A DNA stretch of 64,000 nt, taken from contig JAEVYS010000056.1 of the NCBI GenBank assembly GCA_023392635.1, forward strand, positions 3,560 to 67,559, in the 5' to 3' direction. The notes under the pieces are model-generated. The model saw only the letters and a list, made by a program, of their open reading frames with translations, was not told where the DNA came from and ran no database searches. This DNA is from Actinomycetes bacterium (GTDB lineage: Bacteria; Actinomycetota; Actinomycetes; Propionibacteriales; Propionibacteriaceae). Position numbers and translations under genes: made by a program. Below are positions 58,043 to 64,000 of this stretch, piece after piece. Positions within the stretch are counted from its first letter, which is position 1, and every line of letters starts with the position of its first letter.

Positions 58043-59872
58043 TCACACGGAGGCGTCGGCGACCGCCCCATCGCAGAGCCGCTCGAGATTGGCGGCGAAG
58101 GCCGCCTGGGGTCCACCCGGCGGGTCGCCGAGCACATGCCGCCTCATCGCGATCCTCGCCTCCCGCAGCGGGTCTTCGCCGAGCGCCTGCCCGAGGATGA
58201 GGTCGAGGTCGGCCAGGTCCGGTCCGAGCAGGTATGAGCTGGCCTGGGACGGGTACGCCGCGACGAAGGCGTCCCTGGACAGGCCGGCCGGGTCGCAGAC
58301 GATCACCGGACGCCCGGTGGCGAGGTAGTCGGAGACCAGGCTGGAGACGTCGGACACGAGCACGTCGGCACCGGCCAGGCACTCGGTCACTGTGAGCCCG
58401 CGGTCGGCGACCACCAGGTTGCCGTCGCCCGCCGCCCGCAACATCGCCTCGATGCTCGCGATCGCCGCCAGCATCGTCGGGCGCACCACTCCGCTGGCGG
58501 GGTGGGGACGGAACCACACCCGCAGTTCGGGATGCCCGGCGAGGAGGCGGCGGACCAGCTCCACCCCGAGGACGTCGAGCGAACTGTGGGTGGTGTTGTC
58601 GTAGTAGCCCTCGAACGTGGGCGCGTACAGCAGCACCTTCGGGCTCCGGTCGGACGGACCCACCGGGAGCCCGGCTGCCTGCGGTCGACCGATGACGGCG
58701 AAGCGGCTGGGTTCGAGGTGGATGCCCGCCGCGGTGAACCGGTCGATGGCTGCCTGCCCGGCCACCCACGTCTCGTCGAAGACACGGATCAGGGCGTTCG
58801 CACTGGTGGCCTTGTCGGAGTCGCCGTGCGCGAGCATCACGTGCCGCAGGCGAGGGTCGCGGAGCAGGGTGGCGTTGCGTTCGCCGTAGGCGAGGTAGAA
58901 GGCGACCCGCACGCTCGGTAGCGTGAGCCGCTCCACATCCCGGTTGGTCGGGGCGTAGACCACCGCAGTGCTGGTGGACGCGAGCGGCACAAGCTGGCTG
59001 GCCTCCCTCACGAGCACCAGACCGCTGCGCGGCAGGTCGTCCAACGCCGGGAGCCACTGGTTGACGATGTACTTCGACTGCCGGGCCCCGAGGGAGACGT
59101 AGACGACGAAGGACGGCGCGGCAGCGGTGAGCGCCGCCGTGAGTTCTTCGGCCCACCCGCGCTGGTTGCGGTGCACCGCCAGCGCCTGCAGGCCGGTCCA
59201 CGCCAGATAGCCGAGCGTGGCCGCGATGACGACAGCAGCGAGCACCAGGTGCAGGGCCACCCCGAGCAGGCCGAGCCCGACGGCCAGCGCCGCGGCGAGC
59301 ACCACGAACTCCAGGCCGGCGAGGACGCCCGGGGTGCCGACCGCGCGGGAGTAGCTGCGCGCGTGGTCGGCGAACGGCCGCGGCTGCGCGGGCCCGTGCG
59401 CGGGCAGGTACGCCAGGGGTGGCGCCGCGCGCGAGAGCCAGGTGGCGAGCACGGGCTGGGCGGTCCAGGCCAACTGGATGAACAGGACGGTCGTCAGGTA
59501 GGCGAGCCCTGCCGTGACCCCCACACCGGTGCCGAACACCAGCCCGGTCGCGATCAGGCTGCGCAGCAGTGCGCGGAGCTGGGCGCGGAGACCGACAAGG
59601 TCGAGCAGGCGGACGATGGTGGTGTCGGCGGGCGTCGCCAGCCATTCGGTGAGGGCCCCCACAGCCCAGCCGAGGAGACCGAGCCACCACAGCTGGAGCC
59701 ACGCGGCGAGCAGCAGGAGGACGAAGCCGGCCACCACCAACGGGAGGTACGCGCGCCCGGCGGCGGCGACCACGGGCCTGGGGAGGCGTCCCGGCCAGGC
59801 CGCGCGGGCGACTTCCTCCCACTCCGGAACGGGCGCCCGGCCCAGGTTGCCGATGGCTCCGCCGCGTCTCAC
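58043..59872 (-). CDS. CDP-alditol phosphotransferase (TagB/TagF family), membrane-anchored, paralogue 3
   Basis: A 609-residue protein, the largest of the three paralogues. Hydrophobic helices occupy about residues 38-225, including LPLVVAGFVLLLLAAWLQLW. The GT-B domain has MLAHGDSDKATSANALI (about 343), VLLYAPTFEGYYDNTTHSSL (about 418), VWFRPHPASGVVRPTM (about 456) and VLVSDVSSLVSDYLATGRP (about 510). GTG 59872 lies 6 nt after a TAGGCT box on the minus strand. It converges on the ABC ATPase gene (60 nt between stops). Which of the three copies primes and which polymerises cannot be told. Confidence 0.88.
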   Translation of the reverse strand: MRRGGAIGNLGRAPVPEWEEVARAAWPGRLPRPVVAAAGRAYLPLVVAGFVLLLLAAWLQLWWLGLLGWAVGALTEWLATPADTTIVRLLDLVGLRAQLRALLRSLIATGLVFGTGVGVTAGLAYLTTVLFIQLAWTAQPVLATWLSRAAPPLAYLPAHGPAQPRPFADHARSYSRAVGTPGVLAGLEFVVLAAALAVGLGLLGVALHLVLAAVVIAATLGYLAWTGLQALAVHRNQRGWAEELTAALTAAAPSFVVYVSLGARQSKYIVNQWLPALDDLPRSGLVLVREASQLVPLASTSTAVVYAPTNRDVERLTLPSVRVAFYLAYGERNATLLRDPRLRHVMLAHGDSDKATSANALIRVFDETWVAGQAAIDRFTAAGIHLEPSRFAVIGRPQAAGLPVGPSDRSPKVLLYAPTFEGYYDNTTHSSLDVLGVELVRRLLAGHPELRVWFRPHPASGVVRPTMLAAIASIEAMLRAAGDGNLVVADRGLTVTECLAGADVLVSDVSSLVSDYLATGRPVIVCDPAGLSRDAFVAAYPSQASSYLLGPDLADLDLILGQALGEDPLREARIAMRRHVLGDPPGGPQAAFAANLERLCDGAVADASV

Positions 59873-59878
59873 GCGGTC

Positions 59879-59884
59879 AGCCTA
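59879..59884 (-). promoter_or_regulatory. -10 box of leaderless promoter, transferase paralogue 3
   Basis: TAGGCT on the minus strand, 6 nt before GTG 59872. Confidence 0.55.
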
Positions 59885-59922
59885 ACGGTCGCCGGGCCCG
59901 CACCGGCCGCCAGCAGGGGCGC

Positions 59923-60864
59923 TCAGGCGTTGATCGCGACGTGCACGTGGTCGAAGTGGTTCGCCGTCGTCCCGCCACGGTCGGCCATCATGCGCCACCG
60001 GGGCGTCTGGGGCGTCCAGATGTGCTGCTCGAAGATGATGTGGTTGATGTTGAACACCTTCGCGTGGGCGATGAGGTAGTTCGCGATGCGGTGGCCCAGC
60101 GCGCTCTCGGCGCCGGGGGTGAGCATGATGTCGACGGCGCGACCGTTCTTGTGGAACGGCAGTCCACCGGCCCGCCAGCCCCCGTAGGAGTTGACGGCGG
60201 GGAACAGCGCGCAGACCGACCGGTAGATGTGGATCGTGTCCTTGCGGAGCCGCTTCTCCACGGCCGAGCCCCGCGAGCACGGGGCCCACGTCGTGCCGGC
60301 CGCCTCTATCGGCGCCGCGTCGGAGAGTTCGGAGGCGAGCACCCAGCCGAAGCCATCGGAGTACTCGACCTTGCGGTACTTGCCGTCGATCTCGGACGTC
60401 GCACTCACCCGCACGCCCAGCGAAAGGCCGCCGAGGAGCGCCGCGTCGGTCCTGGGACCCTTGCGGACGTTGACCGAAGCCGTGGTGTACATCGGGGACA
60501 GCGCGACGAGCGCCTTGGCTGCGCTCCGCGCCCGGCCCAGTGCCGGCGCGGCGAGCTTCTTGGCGGTCAACGTCGAGGCGCGCACCGGGGTGCTCGCTGC
60601 GACCACGGCTGCCTCCGTCGAGGGCGGCACGGCGATCGTCGTGCCCGCTGCGGCGGCAGGGTCGCCGCTCCCGGTCACTGCCACCGCTCCCGCCGTCGCT
60701 GCGGCGGTCACCACAGCCAGTGCGACGCCGCCCTTCGCGAAGGCGCGGTCGGCGAGGCTGGGGGCCGCATACCGGGGGACGTGGGCGATCGCCCGGGCCG
60801 GGGGTGCTGCCGACACAGGCTGCGCGATCGGGTCTGCGACCCGGCGGGCCTGGTACATGGGCAC
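59923..60864 (-). CDS. Exported SH3b / ARB-07466-like domain protein
   Basis: A 313-residue exported protein. A long basic/proline N-terminus is followed by one hydrophobic stretch (GGVALAVVTAAATAGAVAV, about 45-63) that acts as signal or anchor. An SH3b domain lies at about 122-185 (SVNVRKGPRTDAALLGGL, YRKVEYSDGFGWVLASEL). The C-terminal 115 residues match the ARB-07466-like domain: CSRGSAVEKRL, VCALFPAVNSYGGWR, KNGRAVDIML and TANHFDHVHVAI, with the H/D pattern of metallopeptidase-like folds. A cell-wall hydrolase or wall-binding role is likely but unproven. GTG 60864 follows AGGACGG; ATG 60858 is an alternative. Confidence 0.83.
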   Translation of the reverse strand: MPMYQARRVADPIAQPVSAAPPARAIAHVPRYAAPSLADRAFAKGGVALAVVTAAATAGAVAVTGSGDPAAAAGTTIAVPPSTEAAVVAASTPVRASTLTAKKLAAPALGRARSAAKALVALSPMYTTASVNVRKGPRTDAALLGGLSLGVRVSATSEIDGKYRKVEYSDGFGWVLASELSDAAPIEAAGTTWAPCSRGSAVEKRLRKDTIHIYRSVCALFPAVNSYGGWRAGGLPFHKNGRAVDIMLTPGAESALGHRIANYLIAHAKVFNINHIIFEQHIWTPQTPRWRMMADRGGTTANHFDHVHVAINA

Positions 60865-61015
60865 AACCGTCCTGAAGAAGCTGAAGCGGATTCTCAGGAT
60901 AACTTAAGGAACGGCCCACAACAACCCCGGCCGCGTGCAAAGGCTGCGCGGGGAGGCGATGGTTCGGGATACTGCTCGGGTGCGCATCGGAGGTGCGCGG
61001 GCGATCGGGGGGACG

Positions 61016-61345
61016 ATGAGGGCTCTGGCAGCGCTGTTCACGGCCGCTGTCCTCCTGCTCGGGCTCGGGCTGACCCCCGCGCTGGTCTGGAGCGCCGGTC
61101 CGGCGTACGCCGCCGGGGCACATCCGATGCCGGAGGCGACCAAGCAGAAGAAGACGCCCAAGGCGACCCCGTCCGCCACGCCGAGCGCCGAGCCGCGTCC
61201 GACCACCCGTTCGCAGGCGGAGATCGAGGGCGACCGCTGGGTCCAGCTCGCTCTGGTCGTCGGCGGCGGCCTGCTGGGGTGCGTCCTGGTGTTCTTCCTG
61301 ATCGGTTCCCTGCTGCGCCGTCGTCCCCGCCGCCGCGACGGGTAG
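61016..61345 (+). CDS. Small exported/membrane protein, function unknown
   Basis: A 109-residue protein. An N-terminal signal or anchor (LAALFTAAVLLLGLGLTPALV) is followed by a short proline/threonine/lysine-rich extracellular region (about 35-65) and a C-terminal membrane helix (VQLALVVGGGLLGCVLVFFLIG, about 77-98) with a stop-transfer tail RRRPRRRDG. GGGGGGAC precedes ATG 61016. No family recognised. Confidence 0.65.
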   Translation: MRALAALFTAAVLLLGLGLTPALVWSAGPAYAAGAHPMPEATKQKKTPKATPSATPSAEPRPTTRSQAEIEGDRWVQLALVVGGGLLGCVLVFFLIGSLLRRRPRRRDG

Positions 61346-61405
61346 CGCGCGGCCCTACCGCTGCCCGTCGCCGGGCCCCGGACCCGTCCCTCCCGTCACC
61401 CGCTT

Positions 61406-62011
61406 TCAGTCACCCAGGCGCCACTGCTGGAGAGTGACCCGGAGGTCGTCGAGGGTGTCGCCGAGCACGGCGTCCGGGTCGACGAGCTGGCGGGGCCACA
61501 CGCCGGCACCACCCGACTCCAGCCAGAGCTCGGCCTGGTAGCGCTCGATGCGTCCGCTCGCGATCAGGGGGGACGGGCTGAGCAGGTCGGGCAGGATCCT
61601 GGCGTAGCTCGTGCCGAACGCCTCGGTGGGGATGAGCTGCACCGCGACCGCTCCGGCCACGATGCCGGCGCGCAATTCCGAGGGGGTCATGCCGCCGAGG
61701 ATGACGGGAAACTCCGGTGCGGCGGCGACCAGTTCCGGCAGCAGGAAGCCGGACGCGGCGAACGCAGCTCCGGCATCCCGCGCGGCGACCACCTGGCCGG
61801 GCTCGGTGACGTCATGGACGCCGATCCGCGCGCGGCGGCGGAAGACCTTCAGCAGCGCCGGCAGCTCGTCCAGCTGGCCCGCGGCGACCGACCAGACCTT
61901 GAAGCCCTCCTGGCACAGCACCTCACAGGCGGGCAGCAGGTTGTCCGCATCGAGCTCTGGCAGGCCGACGATCACGCTGTGCACGCCCAGGTCGGGCAAC
62001 TCCGAAGCCAC
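61406..62011 (-). CDS. KDPG-aldolase-like protein lacking the catalytic lysine and glutamate
   Basis: A 201-residue protein whose length and layout follow the KDPG/KHG aldolase barrel: DADNLLPACEVLCQEGFKVW, ARIGVHDVTEPGQVVAARDAGAAF, SGFLLPELVAAA, and GAVAVQLIPTEAFGTSYARIL. In active enzymes the V-x-x-F-P-A segment carries the Schiff-base lysine just before it; here the position is Q (AVQLIPTE). The catalytic glutamate of the E-V-T-L-R-T strand is also absent (WSVAAGQ). It is thus probably a non-aldolase homologue of unknown role. GTG 62011 follows AGGATGGGCGG. It is divergent from the PEBP gene by 81 nt. Confidence 0.7.
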   Translation of the reverse strand: MASELPDLGVHSVIVGLPELDADNLLPACEVLCQEGFKVWSVAAGQLDELPALLKVFRRRARIGVHDVTEPGQVVAARDAGAAFAASGFLLPELVAAAPEFPVILGGMTPSELRAGIVAGAVAVQLIPTEAFGTSYARILPDLLSPSPLIASGRIERYQAELWLESGGAGVWPRQLVDPDAVLGDTLDDLRVTLQQWRLGD

Positions 62012-62092
62012 CCGCCCATCCTGCCCGATCCGGACTCCTGACACGTACCGACAGCGAGTGGTTAGCTGGGGGGAGTGGAAAGAGGAGGACCG

Positions 62093-62560
62093 ATGGAGAT
62101 CACCAGCGCCGGCATCCCAGCCGATTCCCACATCGACCTGCGCTACGCCGAGCCGGGGGTGGGTGGTGCGAACGTCTCCCCGGACCTGTCGTGGTCGGGC
62201 GGCCCCGAGGGCACCCGCAGTTTCGCAGTCACCTGTTTCGATCCCGACGCCCCCACCGGCAGCGGGTGGTGGCACTGGGTGGTGACCGACATCCCGGCCT
62301 CCGTCACGTCGCTGGCCGAAGGCGCGCCGCTGCCCGACGGCGCGCGCACCTGGAACAACGACTACGGCTACCCGGGCTGGGGCGGCCCGTGGCCACCGCC
62401 CGGTCCCGCCCACCACTACGTGTTCACCGTCTTCGCCGTGGGCGTGGACAGGCTCGACGTGCCGGACGAGGCGAGCAGTGCGGTGGCTCGGCTCACCCTG
62501 AGCTTCGCCGAGCTCGACAAGGGCTCCTTCACCGCGCTGTTCCGCAACCCCAGCAGCTAG
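62093..62560 (+). CDS. YbhB/YbcL family (PEBP-like) protein
   Basis: A 155-residue cytoplasmic protein of the phosphatidylethanolamine-binding/Raf-kinase-inhibitor-like family. Markers are GANVSPDLSWSGGPEGTRSFAV (24-45), CFDPDAPTGSGWWHWVVTDIP (about 48-68, with the D-x-D-A-P-x-G-x-x-W-H-W motif) and GYPGWGGPWPPPGPAHHYVFTVFA (about 91-114). Bacterial members have no settled function. ATG 62093 has GAGGAGG at about 6 nt; the GTG at 62075 is a less likely start. Its stop lies 8 nt before the next gene. Confidence 0.92.
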   Translation: MEITSAGIPADSHIDLRYAEPGVGGANVSPDLSWSGGPEGTRSFAVTCFDPDAPTGSGWWHWVVTDIPASVTSLAEGAPLPDGARTWNNDYGYPGWGGPWPPPGPAHHYVFTVFAVGVDRLDVPDEASSAVARLTLSFAELDKGSFTALFRNPSS

Positions 62561-62568
62561 GGCCGCTC

Positions 62569-63474
62569 GTGGCGGTCCTGATCGACCCTCCGCGCTGGCC
62601 CGCGCACGGGACGCTGTTCTCCCACCTGGTGTCGGACGCGTCCCTGGGCGAGCTGCTGGAGTTCGCCGATGCGAGCCGGGTTCCCGTCCGCGCGTTCGAC
62701 CACGACCACTACGACGTTCCCGAACGCCGCTACGCCGATCTGGTGGATGCCGGCGCCCAGCCCGTCGGCCCCTCCGAGCTCGTGCGGCGACTGGTGGCGT
62801 CCGGGCTTCGCGTCCGGACTCCCGAGCGGACGCCGAAGCCTGCCCAGGTCATCGTCCCGCTGCGCGAGGCGTGGCATCGGCTGCTGCCCGGCCACCGCGG
62901 GCTGGGCGAGGAGCTGCTGCACCGGTGGCAGGAGCCGCACCGCCACTACCACGACGTCCGGCACCTCGCGCAGATCCTGTCGGCGCTCGACGTCGTCACC
63001 GGGGGGCGGGTGACACGCCCGGTCGCGCTGGCCGCGTGGTTCCACGACGCGGTGCACGACGGCGAGGCGGGGGGCGACGAGGAACGTTCCGCCCTTCTCG
63101 CGGAAGCCGAACTGAGCTCGGCCGGGCTGCCCCGCCCGGAGGTCGACGAGGTCGCCCGGCTGGTGCGCCTGACCACCGAGCACCGACCCGCCGAAGGCGA
63201 TCGCGCGGGGATCGAGCTGGTGGACGCGGACCTGTCGGTCCTCGGCCAGGCGCCCGCGCGCTATCACATGTACTCACGAGATGTTCGCCTGGAGTACCCC
63301 GGGATCGACGATCGGTCGTTCGCGGCCGGTCGTCTGCGTGTCCTCGAGGCACTATCCTCGAGGGAACCGCTGTTCGGATCGCGCTCCGCCCGGCGGGCAT
63401 GGTCGGTGCAGGCAGGCCACAACCTCGCCGAAGAGCGGCGGAGATGGTCGAAAATCACGGACCCCAGCAGGTAG
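62569..63474 (+). CDS. DUF4031 - HD-domain fusion protein
   Basis: A 301-residue protein. Residues 1-85 are DUF4031: VAVLIDPPRWPAHGTLFSHL, FDHDHYDVPERRYADLVDAG. Residues about 105-301 are an HD-superfamily predicted metal-dependent phosphohydrolase: WHRLLPGH, the metal-binding PHRHYHDVRHLAQIL (about 125), AAWFHDAVHDGEAGGDEERSALLAE (about 160) and DADLSVLG (about 220), which supply H, HD and D ligands. The substrate is unknown; related standalone HD proteins are predicted nucleotide or small-molecule phosphohydrolases. GTG 62569 starts 8 nt after the PEBP stop, so the two are probably co-transcribed. Confidence 0.85.
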   Translation: MAVLIDPPRWPAHGTLFSHLVSDASLGELLEFADASRVPVRAFDHDHYDVPERRYADLVDAGAQPVGPSELVRRLVASGLRVRTPERTPKPAQVIVPLREAWHRLLPGHRGLGEELLHRWQEPHRHYHDVRHLAQILSALDVVTGGRVTRPVALAAWFHDAVHDGEAGGDEERSALLAEAELSSAGLPRPEVDEVARLVRLTTEHRPAEGDRAGIELVDADLSVLGQAPARYHMYSRDVRLEYPGIDDRSFAAGRLRVLEALSSREPLFGSRSARRAWSVQAGHNLAEERRRWSKITDPSR

Positions 63475-63520
63475 GGTTGTTCCAGGAGCACGAGCCACTG
63501 CTTTTTCGGGGGGAACGCGA

Positions 63521-64000
63521 TGGCGAAGGCAGGTATCTGGCTTGCCGCGGCGGCATGCGTTGCCGCTGGTGCGCTTGTCGCGCCCCCGCGCTCAGGAGCT
63601 CCCCTCATCACCACCGGCGACCAGGTGCAGCCGACGGCGGGTGCGACGGCACAGCCCACCGGTTCGCAGCCGACCCAACCGTCGCCTCCCCCGTCCGGCC
63701 CGTCGCCGACCGTGACCAGCACGTCGTACCCCACCGGCCTGCCCACCAGCAGCGGCACGCCGACGGCGACGGCGACCGCGACCGCCACCCGGACGGCAAC
63801 CGCGGAGCCGACCCCGACCGCCACCTCCACGTACTCGCCGCCGTCCAACGAGCACCCGACCGGCAAGCCGACGATCACGATCACGCCGACGCCGACCCAG
63901 ACACCCACCGAGACGCCCACGGCGACCCCGACCCAGACACCCACCGAGACGCCCACGGCGACCCCGACCCAGACACCCACCGAGACGCCCACGGCGACCC
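63521..64000 (+). CDS. Exported Pro/Thr-rich repeat protein, 3' end outside the window
   Basis: ATG 63521 (GGGGGGAA upstream) opens a frame that stays open to the window end, 160 codons. A short signal peptide or anchor (MAKAGIWLAAAACVAAGALV) is followed by a low-complexity extracellular region rich in P, T, S and A. From 63892 it becomes a perfect tandem repeat of 12 residues, PTQTPTETPTAT. Such regions usually act as wall-spanning or O-mannosylated linkers in actinobacterial surface proteins, so a functional domain may lie beyond the window. No domain is visible yet. Confidence 0.7.
63892..63999 (+). repeat. 36-bp perfect tandem repeat, three units, cut by the window end
   Basis: Units 63892-63927, 63928-63963 and 63964-63999 are identical. 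The period is a multiple of three and each unit encodes PTQTPTETPTAT, so copy-number change keeps the frame. Confidence 0.9.

Noticed and set aside
36972..59872. A natural-product biosynthetic cluster or prophage explanation for the wall-polymer region
   Set aside because: There are no polyketide, peptide-synthetase, structural phage or lysis genes; the content fits wall-polymer synthesis and export.
63264..63992. Minus-strand frame with Gly-Val repeats opposite the Pro/Thr-rich gene
   Set aside because: It runs across the HD-domain gene and the signal-peptide-bearing plus-strand frame, and its repeats are just the complement of the 36-bp unit.
63892..63999. CRISPR array
   Set aside because: The repeats are contiguous with no spacers, the period keeps a reading frame, and no cas gene is present.

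Overview
The window is GC-rich, densely coding bacterial DNA with almost no intergenic space. Several features point to an actinobacterium, probably near Propionibacteriaceae: a polyphosphate glucokinase, a succinyl-CoA:acetate CoA-transferase, a TreY/TreZ plus GlgX glycogen-trehalose block, DUF1707 and PH-domain proteins, and many genes that start 5-8 nt after a TANNNT -10 box with no ribosome binding site (leaderless mRNAs). The taxonomic placement is inference; no rRNA gene is present. I see no transposase, integrase, phage gene or CRISPR array.

Layout. 1-8.6 kb: DUF1015 protein, hexose-6-phosphate mutarotase, CoA-transferase, a secreted seven-repeat RCC1 protein, a HAD phosphatase divergent from a TetR regulator, a membrane protein, a secreted PxKF-like protein and a DUF4342 protein. 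8.6-15.6 kb: glgX and a single 1,386-residue TreY-TreZ fusion. 15.7-20.9 kb: a solitary PemK/MazF-like protein, a GT-C/GT2 glycosyltransferase pair, and an ArsR-SRPBCC pair with a palindromic operator over the start codon. 21-28.4 kb: GH36 alpha-galactosidase, quinone-type oxidoreductase, a frameshifted pentapeptide-repeat gene, a HAD-IIA phosphatase, a small monooxygenase, a divergent SDR/TetR pair and RNase HI. 28.4-29.8 kb: a 1.2 kb segment holding a frameshifted alpha/beta hydrolase, bounded by two 100-bp direct repeats that each carry a 33-bp-arm palindrome and the last 13 nt of a tRNA-Gly(CCC); the right copy is the intact tRNA. 30-37 kb: LuxR regulator, DUF1707 protein, two PH-domain membrane proteins, galE, ppgK and argS.

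37-60 kb is the most distinctive part. It encodes what looks like a wall-teichoic-acid or related alditol-phosphate polymer pathway: a GT4 glycosyltransferase, a pyruvyltransferase-like protein, a glycerol-3-phosphate cytidylyltransferase fused to a Gfo/Idh/MocA oxidoreductase, a CDP-ribitol-type cytidylyltransferase fused to a short-chain reductase, three paralogous membrane-anchored CDP-alditol phosphotransferases, and a TagGH-like ABC exporter. A block of exported proteins sits inside it: two fibronectin-type/EEP phosphodiesterases, a phospholipase D-like protein with Ig-like repeats, and a lipoprotein. pgi lies within the cluster. In the inferred scheme, the two fusion enzymes make CDP-alditols, the three transferases polymerise them on a lipid carrier, the ABC pair exports the chain, and the glycosyl and pyruvyl transferases decorate it.

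60-64 kb: a secreted SH3/ARB-07466-like protein, a small membrane protein, a KDPG-aldolase-like protein lacking its catalytic residues, a PEBP-family protein, a DUF4031-HD fusion, and the start of a Pro/Thr-rich repeat protein that runs off the end.
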